Shown: positions 34,021-42,685, counted from the first letter of the stretch. The stretch: DNA of 64,000 nt from VRUE01 sp963703235 (GCA_963703235.1 OY969802.1:1674001-1738000); one strand, 5' to 3'. Numbers and translations are program-made. The notes: a model not told the origin generated them from the sequence alone.

Positions 34021-34620
34021 CTACTCGGCGAAGCGCTCCGCCACGTAGTCCCAGTTGACGACGTTCCAGAAGGCGTCGATGTATTCGGGGCGCTTGTTCT
34101 GGTACTTGAGGTAGTAGGCGTGCTCCCAGACGTCGCAGCCGAGCAGCGGCACGCTGCCGTCGGCGATCGGCGAGTCCTGGTTCGGGGTCGAGACGATCGC
34201 GAGCCCGGAGCTGTCCTTCACCAGCCAGGCCCAGCCGGAGCCGAAGCGGGCGATGCCGGCTTCTTTGAACTTGTCCTTGAAGGAGCCGAAGGAGCCGAAG
34301 GTCTCGTCGATCGCCGAGGCCAGCTCGCCGCTGGGCGCGCCGCCGCCATCGGGGCTGAGCATCTGCCAGAAGAGCGTGTGGTTGTAGTGGCCGCCACCGT
34401 TGTTGCGGACCGGCCCCTGCTTGTCGCCGGGGAGGCTGCTTAGGTTGCGCAGCACGTCCTCGACGTCGCGGTCGGCCCACTCGGTCCCCTCCAGGGCAGC
34501 GTTCGCTTTGTCGACGTAGGCCTGGTGGTGCTTGTCGTGGTGAACCCGCATCGTCGCCTCGTCGATGTGGGGCTCGAGCGCGTCGTAGGGGTAGGGAAGG
34601 TCGGGAACCGAGAAAGCCAT
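34021..34620 (-). CDS. superoxide dismutase (Fe/Mn)
   Basis: 199 residues. Metal ligands are visible in VHHDKHHQAYVD (first His), GHYNHTLFW (second His), and DVWEHAYYLKYQN (Asp and third His). NNGGGHYNH and the missing Gly/Gln discriminator make Mn versus Fe uncertain. It starts at ATG 34620 with ggaga upstream on the minus strand. It is divergent from the stress sigma factor, a fitting neighbour. Confidence 0.94.
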   Translation of the reverse strand: MAFSVPDLPYPYDALEPHIDEATMRVHHDKHHQAYVDKANAALEGTEWADRDVEDVLRNLSSLPGDKQGPVRNNGGGHYNHTLFWQMLSPDGGGAPSGELASAIDETFGSFGSFKDKFKEAGIARFGSGWAWLVKDSSGLAIVSTPNQDSPIADGSVPLLGCDVWEHAYYLKYQNKRPEYIDAFWNVVNWDYVAERFAE

Positions 34621-34799
34621 GGGAAGTCTCCTCTTCGATCGATTTGGAAGCCGAACGGAGCCTAGTCGGCGCCGGGTTTTCGCCGCTGCCTCGCCGGGTA
34701 GCCGCTCTTGAACCCGCGATTCGGGCCTATAAGAGCGCCGCACGGCTCGTTCAGGGTTCAAGGGCGGTTTTGAGGGGATGTAGCTTCCAGCGTCCAACA

Positions 34800-35609
34800 A
34801 TGGCGGCAAAGCGGCAAAGAGAGGAGAGCGAGCCGGCGGCCAGCCCGGGTGCTGAGGAGCGCCTCGCCGGGGAAGCCGAGCTGTGGCGGCGCTTCGCGCA
34901 GACCCGCGACCCGTCGATCCGCGAGGAGCTGGTGCGCCGCAACCTGCCGTTCGCGAAGCGCCTGGCGCTTCGCTATCGCGGCGCCAGCGAGTCGTTCGAC
35001 GATCTGCTCCAGGTCGCCAACCTCGGCCTCCTCAACGCGGTCGACCGCTTCGACCCCGACCGCGGCATCCCCTTCACGGCCTTCGCCTCGCCGACCATCC
35101 TCGGCGAGCTGAAACGCCACTTCCGCGACCGGGTCTGGACGGTGCGGGTGCCGCGCGGCCTGCACGACCTGATGGCCGAAGTCGACAAAGCGATCACCGA
35201 GCTGACCAAGAGGCTGCAGCGCTCCCCCTCGGTGGCCGAGATCGCCGAGCTGCTGGAGATCGAACAGACCGACGTGCTCGAGGTGCTGGAGGCCAACCAC
35301 AATCGCCGCCCGCTCTCGCTCGACCGGCCGGCCGGCTCCGACGACGCCGACGACACAGCGCCCGCCGAGTGGGTCGGCAGCGAAGACGAGGGGTTCGAGC
35401 TGGTCGAGGGCCGGATCGCGCTCGACGCCGCCCTCCCCTATCTGGACGACCGCGAGCGCCTCGTGCTCCGCCTCCGCTTCGCGGAGGACATGACGCAGTC
35501 GCAGATCGCCGAGCGGATCGGCCACTCGCAGATGCACGTCTCCCGCATCCTGCGCCGGGCCCTGGCAAAGATCCGCGAGCAGATCAGGGAGCAGCAGCAA
35601 AGCGGATGA
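34800..35609 (+). CDS. RNA polymerase sigma factor, SigB/SigF type
   Basis: 269 residues. Region 2 is LPFAKRLALRYRGASESFDD followed by LLQVANLGLLNAVDRFDP. Region 3 is seen as LHDLMAEVDKAITELTKRL with AEIAELLEIEQTDVLEVLEA. Region 4 reads LPYLDDRERLVLRLRFAEDM with SQIAERIGHSQMHVSRILRR. Directs polymerase to general-stress promoters. It is surrounded by anti-sigma and antagonist genes. Its 3' end overlaps the convergent RsbW-like gene by 26 bp. Confidence 0.93.
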   Translation: MAAKRQREESEPAASPGAEERLAGEAELWRRFAQTRDPSIREELVRRNLPFAKRLALRYRGASESFDDLLQVANLGLLNAVDRFDPDRGIPFTAFASPTILGELKRHFRDRVWTVRVPRGLHDLMAEVDKAITELTKRLQRSPSVAEIAELLEIEQTDVLEVLEANHNRRPLSLDRPAGSDDADDTAPAEWVGSEDEGFELVEGRIALDAALPYLDDRERLVLRLRFAEDMTQSQIAERIGHSQMHVSRILRRALAKIREQIREQQQSG

Positions 35610-36438
35610 CCAGGTACTCGCCGTCGTCGGACTCCTCGACGGCAAGCTCGTCCGCCAGCACCTCCAGCGATCCGCCCACGTCCGGGACTTCCAGCTCCTC
35701 GCGGATGTCCTTGGCGGCGCCGGGGTCCATCGGGCCCAACCGCAGCTCGATCCCGCTCTCGCCGTCGTCGAGGCCCAGCTTGACCCGTCCGTCTGCAAAG
35801 CGGGTCGGGGCAGCGGCCGCAATCGCGTCGGTGACGAGCACGGCATCGGAGACCTGGTCGACCGAGAGGTCGCGCCGGGCAGCGAGAGCGCCCACCATCC
35901 GCGCCAGCACGGGCCGCAGCAGCTCGGGCCGATCGGTCACCAGCTCCGTCGTGTCGACCCCGGCCGGTTCGAGCGAGACGTCGTCTTTGGCGCCGTTGGT
36001 GCCGCCGCCGCGCAGCGGTACGCGCATGGTGACCTCGGTACCTCGGTCGAGGCCGCCGGCAATCGCGAAGCTGCTCGAAAGGGCCGCTATCAGCGACAGT
36101 CCCAACCGCAGGCTGGGCCTGTCGTCGCCGACGTCCGCCGCCTGCGGCCGCATGCCCACGCCCTCGTCGCGCACGATCACGGTCAGGCCCTCGTTGTCGG
36201 GATTCGCTTCGACGCTGAGCGGGCCCGGTTGGCCCCTGTAGGCGTGGACGACGACGTTCATGCAGGCCTCGGTGACGACGGTCTTCAGGTCGGCCATGCT
36301 CGGTTCGTCCATCCCGATCTGCTCCGCCATCCCGGCCAGCGCGTGGCGGATCACAGCAACGTTCTCGGCTTTGGCGGGAAGCATCATCTGAAGCCCCCTA
36401 GGCTTTTGGATCGTCGAGCTGTCTGCCATGGACCGCAA
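35584..36438 (-). CDS. tandem HATPase_c (RsbW-like) anti-sigma regulator
   Basis: 284 residues. The first half is an RsbW-type kinase domain with TEACMNVVVHAY (N box, Glu57 and Asn61), RDEGVGM (G1) and LGLSLIAALSSSF (G2). The second half repeats the fold (LLRPVLARMVGALAARRDLS, DAVLVTDAIAAAAPTRF) but the N-box Asn and G1 are missing, so it is probably non-catalytic. It likely binds the sigma factor and phosphorylates a STAS antagonist. Start ATG 36438 or 36429. Confidence 0.82.
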   Translation of the reverse strand: MRSMADSSTIQKPRGLQMMLPAKAENVAVIRHALAGMAEQIGMDEPSMADLKTVVTEACMNVVVHAYRGQPGPLSVEANPDNEGLTVIVRDEGVGMRPQAADVGDDRPSLRLGLSLIAALSSSFAIAGGLDRGTEVTMRVPLRGGGTNGAKDDVSLEPAGVDTTELVTDRPELLRPVLARMVGALAARRDLSVDQVSDAVLVTDAIAAAAPTRFADGRVKLGLDDGESGIELRLGPMDPGAAKDIREELEVPDVGGSLEVLADELAVEESDDGEYLVIRFAAAP

Positions 36439-36568
36439 TCCCCGCTGGGAACGTGTTTCCCGCGGCGCCGAGCATAGTCGCCCGGCTACTCGTCATCCGG
36501 TACCCCCGGCGTTAACCCGCAAACCCCGCGACGGCGGCGAAGCCACAGGCCTACTGTAGGATCGCTGC

Positions 36569-36931
36569 GTGGATCCGGCGACGTTCGAGGTGCAGACCGA
36601 GGAGCTGCAGGACGGGATTCGCGCCGTCACGGTGCGCGGCGAGCTGGACATGAACACCGCTCCCGAGCTGGAGAGTGTGCTGGAGGAAACGCTTGCCGAC
36701 GAAGAGGCGTCGATCATGCTCGACCTCTCCGAATGCGAGTTCATCGACTCGACTGGGATCGCCCTGATCGTGCGGGCTTGGCAGAAGCTCGAGGGGAACG
36801 GGGGCAAGGGTCGGCTGGTGCTCTGCTGCATCAACCACCAGGTGCGGCGACTGCTGAAGATCACTGGGGTCGAATCGTCGATCTCGATGCACGAACAGCG
36901 CGACGCCGCGCTGGCCGAGCTGCGCGGCTAG
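36569..36931 (+). CDS. STAS anti-sigma factor antagonist
   Basis: 120 residues with a single STAS domain. The phosphorylatable Ser61 lies in CEFIDSTGIALIV, preceded by GELDMNTAPELE. Unphosphorylated antagonist binds the RsbW-like protein and frees the sigma factor. GTG start. Divergent from the RsbW-like gene, followed by a second STAS gene. Two antagonists suggest two inputs. Confidence 0.92.
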   Translation: MDPATFEVQTEELQDGIRAVTVRGELDMNTAPELESVLEETLADEEASIMLDLSECEFIDSTGIALIVRAWQKLEGNGGKGRLVLCCINHQVRRLLKITGVESSISMHEQRDAALAELRG

Positions 36932-37087
36932 CCCTCGAGCCCCTATCGGTGTGCGCCGCGCGAAGCGCCTCATCGGTGGTGGGCCAGCCCGATCGCGATG
37001 AAGTAGGCGACCCCACACTCGGGACGTCCGGACTGGACTAAAGGTCGATTGAGGTCTAAGGTTGCTGCAGGGTTGGTCGGAGGTCGC

Positions 37088-37459
37088 GTGGAGACGAATG
37101 CAGGTCAGCGGAAGGTCCGGGACGGGACCCTGACGATCAGGGTCAGCCACGACGGCTCCATGTGCACGTTGGCGCTCGTCGGCGAGCTCGACCTGGCAAA
37201 TGCCCCCACCCTTTCCGCCACGCTGGAGCGGGCACAGTCTGAGAGCGGCGCGCACCTGACGATTGACCTGAGCGAGCTCGAGTTCATCGACTCGACCGGC
37301 ATCGCCGTGCTGGTCGCCATCTACCGTCAGCTCGCGGGCAGCGACCGTCTCACCTTCGTCGCGAGCAAGAAGAGCGCGGTGCGGCGGGTGATGGCCCTGA
37401 CCGGGCTCGATGCGGAGCTGCCGTTCGCTGCCGACGGCGATGCGAACGGCGGGCGCTGA
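37088..37459 (+). CDS. STAS anti-sigma factor antagonist
   Basis: 123 residues from GTG 37088, chosen for its ggagg 5 bp upstream; a TTG at 37049 gives a longer frame. STAS domain with GELDLANAPTLSATLE and Ser69 in LEFIDSTGIAVLVAIY. It is paralogous to the preceding antagonist. A 156-bp gap separates them and may hold its own promoter. It ends at a hairpin shared with the convergent gene. Confidence 0.91.
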   Translation: METNAGQRKVRDGTLTIRVSHDGSMCTLALVGELDLANAPTLSATLERAQSESGAHLTIDLSELEFIDSTGIAVLVAIYRQLAGSDRLTFVASKKSAVRRVMALTGLDAELPFAADGDANGGR

Positions 37460-37465
37460 GCGCCT

Positions 37466-37480
37466 GGCCTGGTTCAGGCC
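37466..37480. terminator. hairpin between convergent STAS and SnoaL-like genes
   Basis: GGCCTG-gtt-CAGGCC is a perfect 6-bp stem that could extend by one or two pairs. It lies 7 bp after the STAS stop and overlaps the stop of the minus-strand gene. A possible bidirectional terminator, although without a T run. Confidence 0.45.
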
Positions 37481-37881
37481 GGCGCGGTGGAGAAGCGCTC
37501 GAAGGCGTGCTCGAGGTCGGGGAAAACCTCGCCGCGAACGACAAGGTCGTCGCGCACCTCCCAGATCCAAGCGACCGGCATGTCTCTGATTCCCAGCTCG
37601 CGGCTGCGGGCGTAGACGCGGCCGCGGACGAGCAGCCGGTCCCCGCGCTGCTCGACCTGGCTCGGCGTGATCAGGAGCTCTTCCCAGACCTTCGCCGCGT
37701 CGTCCAGATAATCGTGCAGACCGGCTGGGCCGACGTAGGGCGCGTCTCGTCCCACCGCTTCGGCGGTGACGATCGGGAAGAACTCCATCCCCTTGTCGCA
37801 GATCTCTTCGATCGTGTCCGGGTCGCGCCGGTTGAAGCCGTCGTAGAGACGCTCGATCATGGCCACGTGTCGGTCAGACAT
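37474..37881 (-). CDS. SnoaL-like / NTF2-fold protein in the stress cluster
   Basis: 135 residues with the cone fold: VAMIERLYDGFNRRDPDTIE, FFPIVTAEAVGRDAPYVGPA, and strands LLVRGRVYARSRELG and WIWEVRDDLVVRGEVFPD. No active site is assignable. Its ATG overlaps the stop of the SpoIIE phosphatase gene by 8 bp, so the two are translated together, hinting at a role in the stress pathway. Confidence 0.78.
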   Translation of the reverse strand: MSDRHVAMIERLYDGFNRRDPDTIEEICDKGMEFFPIVTAEAVGRDAPYVGPAGLHDYLDDAAKVWEELLITPSQVEQRGDRLLVRGRVYARSRELGIRDMPVAWIWEVRDDLVVRGEVFPDLEHAFERFSTAPA

Positions 37882-39295
37882 CGAGGCTGCCCAGGGCCTG
37901 AGCCGTCACGGCCACCTCCGGTGAGACGAGGGAGGCGCTGGTGGAGCTGTCGCCGCTGCCTCGCGCCAGGGCGAGGATCGCCACGTCATCGTCGTGCCTG
38001 CCCTCGGTGAAGGCGTTGAGCGCGGCTTCGAGCTTGCGCATGACGAGGGCGGGGTCGCCGGCGCCGCTCAGCTCGGCATGCAGGCGCTCCTCGCCGAAGC
38101 GCCCCTCGCTCCCCAGCGCCTCGGTGATCCCGTCGGTGACGATCACCAGCTGCTGCCCGGGCTCGACCGAGCAGTGCTCGACCTCCCAGTGCGCGTCGGC
38201 GAAGGCTCCCAGGACCGGCCCCTCCCCGGACAGCTCGGCCACCGACTCGCCGTCGACGAGCAGCGGCGGCGGATGGCCGGCGACCGCCAGCCGCAGCGGC
38301 TGCTCGAGGTCCTCGCTCAGCGCCAGCGCGACGAGGCTGCAGAGCGCCGGGTCACTGCGACTCAGGAGAGCCCTGTTCAGCGTCGCCAGGGCGAGCTGGG
38401 GATCGCCGGTGAGCGCGACCGCGGTGCGCAGCGTGTAGCGGGCGACGGCGGTGATCGAGGCGGCCTCGGCGCCGCGGCCGGTGATGTCGCCTATCGCCAG
38501 CATCCAGCCGCCGGGAACGCGGAAGGCGTCGTAGAAGTCGCCGCCGACCTCGTTCTCGGCGCCCGCCGGCTGGTACATGGCGGCGATCGACCAGCCGGGA
38601 ATGTGTGGAAGCGGCGGCGGCAGCAGGCCGCGCTGCAGCGTTTCGCCGATCTCCGCCCGAACGCGCTCGGCCCGCTCGAGGTCGGCGAAGAGGCCGCAGT
38701 TGTCAAGCGCCAGGGCGACACGGCCGGAGAGGATCCAGGCAAAGTGGGCGTCGTCGCGCCGGTAGCGCCGCCCCGACCAGGCGACGGCCATCGTCAGCGC
38801 CCCGGTCACCCTGCCACGGGCGTTGAGCGCGACCGTTATCGCCGAGCGCACGCCGAGGCCGCGCAGGAACTCGAGGTCGTCCTCGTCGTGGGCCAGCTGC
38901 TGCAGGTCGGCCTCGGACATCCGCTCATAGAAGCGCGGCTCCAGCGAGCGGCTGCCGTTGCCGGCGACCATCCGGTCCGGGATCGACGGTTGCCGCTCGA
39001 GAAGCCGCTCCTCCGCGCCGGGACGGGGGCCGGGTGCGACCCGGACCGCGGCGCGGCGGACGTCGCCGTCGGCGAAGACGTCGATCATGCAGAAGTCGGC
39101 GATCTCCGGGACGAGGATCTCGCAGATCGAGTCGAGCGTGTCCTCGAGCGAGCCGCCGGCGTCGGACACGGAGGCGACTTCGGCGAGGACCCGGAATTTC
39201 TGCTTCGCCCGGCGCTCGCGGACGAACAGCACGGCCAGCGCTGCGAGGCCGGCAAACGCCCCGATGACCCCTACGGCTATCTCAACCCAACCCAT
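37874..39295 (-). CDS. SpoIIE/PP2C-type serine phosphatase with GAF domain (RsbU-like)
   Basis: About 473 residues. An N-terminal TM helix (WVEIAVGVIGAFAGLAALAVLF) is followed by a GAF-like sensor (LDSICEILVPEIADFCMIDV). The SpoIIE domain holds acidic motifs YQPAGAENEVGGDFYDAF, LAIGDITGRGAEAASI and VTDGITEALGSEG, with DDDVAILAL at the end. It would dephosphorylate STAS antagonists upon a signal. The start is ATG 39295; a TTG three codons earlier is possible. Confidence 0.9.
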   Translation of the reverse strand: MGWVEIAVGVIGAFAGLAALAVLFVRERRAKQKFRVLAEVASVSDAGGSLEDTLDSICEILVPEIADFCMIDVFADGDVRRAAVRVAPGPRPGAEERLLERQPSIPDRMVAGNGSRSLEPRFYERMSEADLQQLAHDEDDLEFLRGLGVRSAITVALNARGRVTGALTMAVAWSGRRYRRDDAHFAWILSGRVALALDNCGLFADLERAERVRAEIGETLQRGLLPPPLPHIPGWSIAAMYQPAGAENEVGGDFYDAFRVPGGWMLAIGDITGRGAEAASITAVARYTLRTAVALTGDPQLALATLNRALLSRSDPALCSLVALALSEDLEQPLRLAVAGHPPPLLVDGESVAELSGEGPVLGAFADAHWEVEHCSVEPGQQLVIVTDGITEALGSEGRFGEERLHAELSGAGDPALVMRKLEAALNAFTEGRHDDDVAILALARGSGDSSTSASLVSPEVAVTAQALGSLDV

Positions 39296-39452
39296 TCCCC
39301 TCAAACCCTTTGGCTAACACCCTGTGCGGGCTGTGCGCCTTTCCGGCTGGATCGCACGCAATCGATACTGAAAAGAGAGTACCTCGTACCGGGCCTGAAA
39401 TCCACACTGAAGCCGCGCCCCCTCTTGCATGAACGGGTCAAAGCGGTGAGGG

Positions 39453-40421
39453 TCAGGCACGGTCGGTCAGCTCCATGTGGAGCCGCACCGTCGTCCTCCC
39501 TCGCCCGGAGCGGATCTGCACCAGGTCGCAAAGCTGGTTGACCATCCAGACGCCACGGCCGCCCTCCTGCGTGGGAGCGGGCCGCAGGCGACCGGTCAGT
39601 GGCGCCTCGATCCTGCCGCCGTCCTCGACCTCGACGAGCATGGCGCCGGCCTCGATCCACAGGCTCAGCGTGCCGCAGCCGCCTCCGTGCAGGACGGTGT
39701 TCGCGGTCAGCTCGCCGACCGCGGCGACCAGGTCGAAGGTCCGATCCGAGGAGAGGCCGGCGCGGCGCGCTCGGTCGGCGACCAGCGTCCGGGCCTCGTG
39801 TAGGCCGCCACGGTCGAAGCCGAGTGCGGTCGCGCCGGCCGGTCGCGGTGGCAGGGCTCCCGCGAAGGGCCCGCAGGAGAACGGATCGAGGTTCTCCCCT
39901 GCCGCCCGGTCCGCGTCTGCAGCGCTGCCGGAGACGCAGGCGTGCGACTCGTGAGCGGCCCCGAGGACGTCGTCCCGGAGGCCGACACTGTCGTAGGGAC
40001 AGAGCAGGCGCCAGGCCGGGCCGTCCCAGAAGGCGTAGTTCAGCAGCGACTCGTGCCGCTGGCACTCGTCGACCTCGGCCGGACTTCGGCCCGGCCAGAC
40101 CGGTTCGCCAATGCCGCGAAGCGGACGATTGCGGCCGCCGTACTCGTCCACGAACTCGCGCCAGAAGGGAATTATCCGGGCCGGATTGCGGCCCAGCGCC
40201 TCCATGTCGACGAAGCGGACCCGCTTGCCTTCCGTGCCCAGCTCGGCCCGCAGCGCGTCGGCGCGCGACCGCCCGACCGCGACCAGGGCCGGCTCTTCGG
40301 CCTCGAGACCGTCCCGGATGAAGGGCACCGTGCCGGCCAGGAACTCATCCGCGTCGGCGTAGAGGAACGCCTCGTGGTGGAACTCGGTCCGCATCACGCG
40401 ACCCGACATGGAGGATGCCAT
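39453..40421 (-). CDS. RsbA-like regulator: MEDS sensor plus HATPase_c
   Basis: 322 residues. The N-terminal MEDS domain (FHHEAFLYADADEFLAGTVP, LLCPYDSVGL) resembles the DcmR-type sensory domain. The C-terminal HATPase has VGELTANTVLHGGG (N box), VEDGGRIEAP (G1) and GRGVWMVNQLCDL. This architecture is common in actinobacterial stress clusters as an RsbA-type anti-sigma factor. It lies head-on after the SpoIIE gene on the same strand, 157 bp upstream. Confidence 0.88.
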   Translation of the reverse strand: MASSMSGRVMRTEFHHEAFLYADADEFLAGTVPFIRDGLEAEEPALVAVGRSRADALRAELGTEGKRVRFVDMEALGRNPARIIPFWREFVDEYGGRNRPLRGIGEPVWPGRSPAEVDECQRHESLLNYAFWDGPAWRLLCPYDSVGLRDDVLGAAHESHACVSGSAADADRAAGENLDPFSCGPFAGALPPRPAGATALGFDRGGLHEARTLVADRARRAGLSSDRTFDLVAAVGELTANTVLHGGGCGTLSLWIEAGAMLVEVEDGGRIEAPLTGRLRPAPTQEGGRGVWMVNQLCDLVQIRSGRGRTTVRLHMELTDRA

Positions 40422-40422
40422 C

Positions 40423-40539
40423 TCAGAGCGGCTTCCCCAGGTTCTCGAGGGGCCCCCCGGCGGGCCCGACGAAGGGCTCGCCCTGGCGATCCTCCCGGTC
40501 GCCCGGCTGCTCCCCGACCAGCATCAGCTCAGCGCTCAT
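40423..40539 (-). pseudogene. uracil-DNA glycosylase N-terminal fragment
   Basis: A 38-codon frame reads MSAELMLVGEQPGDREDRQG, then EPFVGPAGGPLENLGKPL and a stop. GEQPGD-ED-GxPFVGPAG is the motif A region of family 4/UdgX uracil-DNA glycosylases. The rest of the ~200-residue enzyme is absent. The stop lies 1 bp from the RsbA start. It is either a relic of a glycosylase replaced by the stress gene or a very small derived gene. The remainder of 40540-40678 shows nothing. Confidence 0.6.
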
Positions 40540-40678
40540 CGTCTTTCCTTCGTTCGCCCATCTCGCGAACCCGGTCCAGCGCCTCTAACGCTCAATTCCA
40601 ACGGCTCTGGTGCGTGCTACCCGCCGTGGCGCTTGGTCAAACGGGCCAGTGCCGGGGGGTGCCTAAACGGTGCGGCGC

Positions 40679-41602
40679 TTAGCGCGCGGCCACGGCAGCG
40701 GGCTCGGGCGCCGCGCTCTCATAGCCGAATTCCTCCAGCACCGAGCCGAGCGCCTCGTGCATCGCCTCCTGCTCGGCCCGCGAGAGGTTCTCGCGCCACG
40801 AGCCCGGCCTCGCGGCCCGCACCTCCCGCCGGGGTCCGCGCTCGCGGGCCGGCACCCGCTCGAAGCAATGGCGCTCGGCGACTTCGGCGGCTCGCCCTGC
40901 GTCCAGGCCGAGCATCTGGCAGACCGCCCGCAGGGTCTCGGCCGTCTGCTCGCGAAGCGTCTCGTAGCGGACCAGCAGCCTGCTCTCGGGCGGGAGGGTG
41001 TCGAATGCCTGCTGGACGGCGCGGCTGCGCACGACCCAGACAGCGGAGAGCCAGCGGATCAGCGGCAGGCGTCCCTCCCCGGAGACGGGGAAGGCGCCGC
41101 CCGGGATCGCCCAGGATCCCTCGCGGTAGCCGTCCAGCCACGAGTCGACCACGTCGCGGCCGTCGCGCAGCAGGAAGACGATCTTCGATTTGGGGAAGAG
41201 GTCGACGAGCAGCGGCGCCGCGTGTGAGCCGGGCTCCTTGACCACGTAGATGGGTGCGCCGCCATTGGCTTTGCGCGAATGCTCGATCTGCGCCTCGAAG
41301 CGCGAGCAGATCAGTGCCCGCAGCGGCTCCCACCAGCTGTCGCGGTATCTCTCGGCGAAGAAGTAACCGGGCTCCTTCGCCTTCAGGTCCAGCAAAGTGG
41401 TCAGCTTCTCGGGAGGCTCCTCGGCGGCAGCCCAGGCGAGGGGGATCGGCCGCCAGACGCCGAGGTGGTGTCCCAGGTGGGGATCGTCAACCGGCACCAC
41501 CCCGTCGAACTCGGAGAGCATGCGCAGCAGCCAAGTGCTGCCGCTCCGTGAGGAACCGAAGATCCAGGCGAGTCTCTCCTCGTTGTCGATCAGGGGCTTC
41601 AT
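40679..41602 (-). CDS. sulfotransferase family protein
   Basis: 307 residues. The PAPS 5'-phosphosulfate loop is IFGSSRSGSTWLLRML at the N terminus, and the 3'-phosphate motif follows in KIVFLLRDGRDVVDSWLDGY. It transfers sulfate from PAPS to a hydroxyl or amine acceptor that cannot be named. The sulfate transporter operon at 49992 could supply its donor pathway. It starts at ATG 41602. Confidence 0.88.
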   Translation of the reverse strand: MKPLIDNEERLAWIFGSSRSGSTWLLRMLSEFDGVVPVDDPHLGHHLGVWRPIPLAWAAAEEPPEKLTTLLDLKAKEPGYFFAERYRDSWWEPLRALICSRFEAQIEHSRKANGGAPIYVVKEPGSHAAPLLVDLFPKSKIVFLLRDGRDVVDSWLDGYREGSWAIPGGAFPVSGEGRLPLIRWLSAVWVVRSRAVQQAFDTLPPESRLLVRYETLREQTAETLRAVCQMLGLDAGRAAEVAERHCFERVPARERGPRREVRAARPGSWRENLSRAEQEAMHEALGSVLEEFGYESAAPEPAAVAAR

Positions 41603-41656
41603 GGCCGGTCTGCGACGCTTTTATGGTCAACGATCGGGACGGCGATCGCAACCCCC

Positions 41657-41947
41657 TTACTCGTCGAGCTTGTCTCTCTTCGGCCCCTCCCAGCGATCAC
41701 CGGCCTCGGGATCCTTGGACGGATGCGGTTCGCTCGTGCTGGTGCTGCCCGAGTGCGGATGCGGCTCCTCGCCGAACGGCTGCCCGTCCGGATCGGGCGG
41801 GTCCTTTGGGTCATCGCGCTTCTCGTAGGGATCCGGCCACTCGGTCGGGTCCGGGTCCTGGGCGGGGTTGCTCAGAGCCGCGTGGGGGCGATCGCCGTGC
41901 TCGTCGCGCTCGACCGGATCGTCCTCTCGTGGACGTTTCGTCGCCAT
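41657..41947 (-). CDS. low-complexity Asp/Pro-rich protein
   Basis: 96 residues, almost entirely charged and proline-rich (PNPAQDPDPTEWPDPYEKRD-type repeats), so probably disordered. The start MATKRPREDD has a plausible site upstream. I do not recognise a family. It lies between the sulfotransferase and a small gene pair, on the same strand. Confidence 0.5.
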   Translation of the reverse strand: MATKRPREDDPVERDEHGDRPHAALSNPAQDPDPTEWPDPYEKRDDPKDPPDPDGQPFGEEPHPHSGSTSTSEPHPSKDPEAGDRWEGPKRDKLDE

Positions 41948-42015
41948 CGCTGCGCCGTCTACCCGGCCACCGCTTCAACAAAACGAACCCGTTACATGGC
42001 CGGCAAGGCGCGGCG

Positions 42016-42300
42016 TCAGCGCCGAAGCGACGCCGGGAACGGACTGATCTCCAGACCGTCCGCGAGGACGAAGAAGGCTTCGGCAAAGGGGCTCGAGGAG
42101 GTGCGCTGCCGCAGGGCGGCCCACTCGATCTGCTCGCGCAGCGCCCTCCCGATCGAGAGGAGATCGGCGTAGTCGGCGTTGTGCTCGTCGAGGGCGAGGA
42201 GCTTGGTGACGAGGATGTCGTCGAGGGCCATCACCGGCACCTGCTTGCCGCCGGCGCGCTTGAGCGTGTCCAGCAGGGATTCGAGTGTCGCCTCGCTCAA
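42016..42300 (-). CDS. small protein, nucleotidyltransferase-like C-terminal fragment type
   Basis: 94 residues starting at TTG 42300, which overlaps the stop of the upstream acidic protein gene (TTGA). The middle VMALDDILVTKLLALDEHNADYADLLSIGRAL resembles the C-terminal part of AbiEii/DUF6036-like nucleotidyltransferase proteins. No catalytic GS motif is present, so an enzymatic role is doubtful. Translationally coupled to its neighbour. Confidence 0.6.
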   Translation of the reverse strand: MSEATLESLLDTLKRAGGKQVPVMALDDILVTKLLALDEHNADYADLLSIGRALREQIEWAALRQRTSSSPFAEAFFVLADGLEISPFPASLRR

Positions 42301-42596
42301 TCGTCCCGCGTCTCGGTCGACTCGATCTCGTCAGCTTCGCCGTACTCGGCCAGCTCCTCGTCGATCTCGGGCTCGGGTGCGGCGGCGAGCGGGTCGACCG
42401 CCGGGTCGCCATGGCTTGCCTGCCCCTCCAGCAGCTCCTCTGCTTCCTCGAAGCCCTCCGCCTCGCCGCCGCCGTGCTCGGCGGACGCGCGCTCGGCCTC
42501 GTCCATGCCCTCCATCCCGCTCCGGCCTCCGATCCTGCGCGCTTCCGCAGCGGCTGCATCCTCCTCTTCACGAATCCTGCCGCGATCGTCCTCCAT
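42297..42596 (-). CDS. acidic protein coupled to downstream small gene
   Basis: 99 residues, very acidic (EGFEEAEELLEGQASHGDPA; EPEIDEELAEYGEADEIEST), with no membrane part. ATG 42596. Its stop overlaps the TTG start of the next gene by 4 bp. The pairing of a small acidic protein with a small nucleotidyltransferase-like protein looks toxin/antitoxin-like, but this is not shown. Confidence 0.6.
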   Translation of the reverse strand: MEDDRGRIREEEDAAAAEARRIGGRSGMEGMDEAERASAEHGGGEAEGFEEAEELLEGQASHGDPAVDPLAAAPEPEIDEELAEYGEADEIESTETRDD

Positions 42597-42685
42597 GGAC
42601 CCTCGGATGCCCGGCCCGGAGCTGACCAAAACCTCCGCTTTCGCAGCCGGCGTTCCGGATCCCCGATCCGGGTAGGGAAAGCGGC

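Noticed and set aside
36932..37087. Sigma-B-type promoter between the two STAS genes
   Set aside because: I could not find a convincing pair of GTTT and GGGTAT-like boxes at proper spacing.
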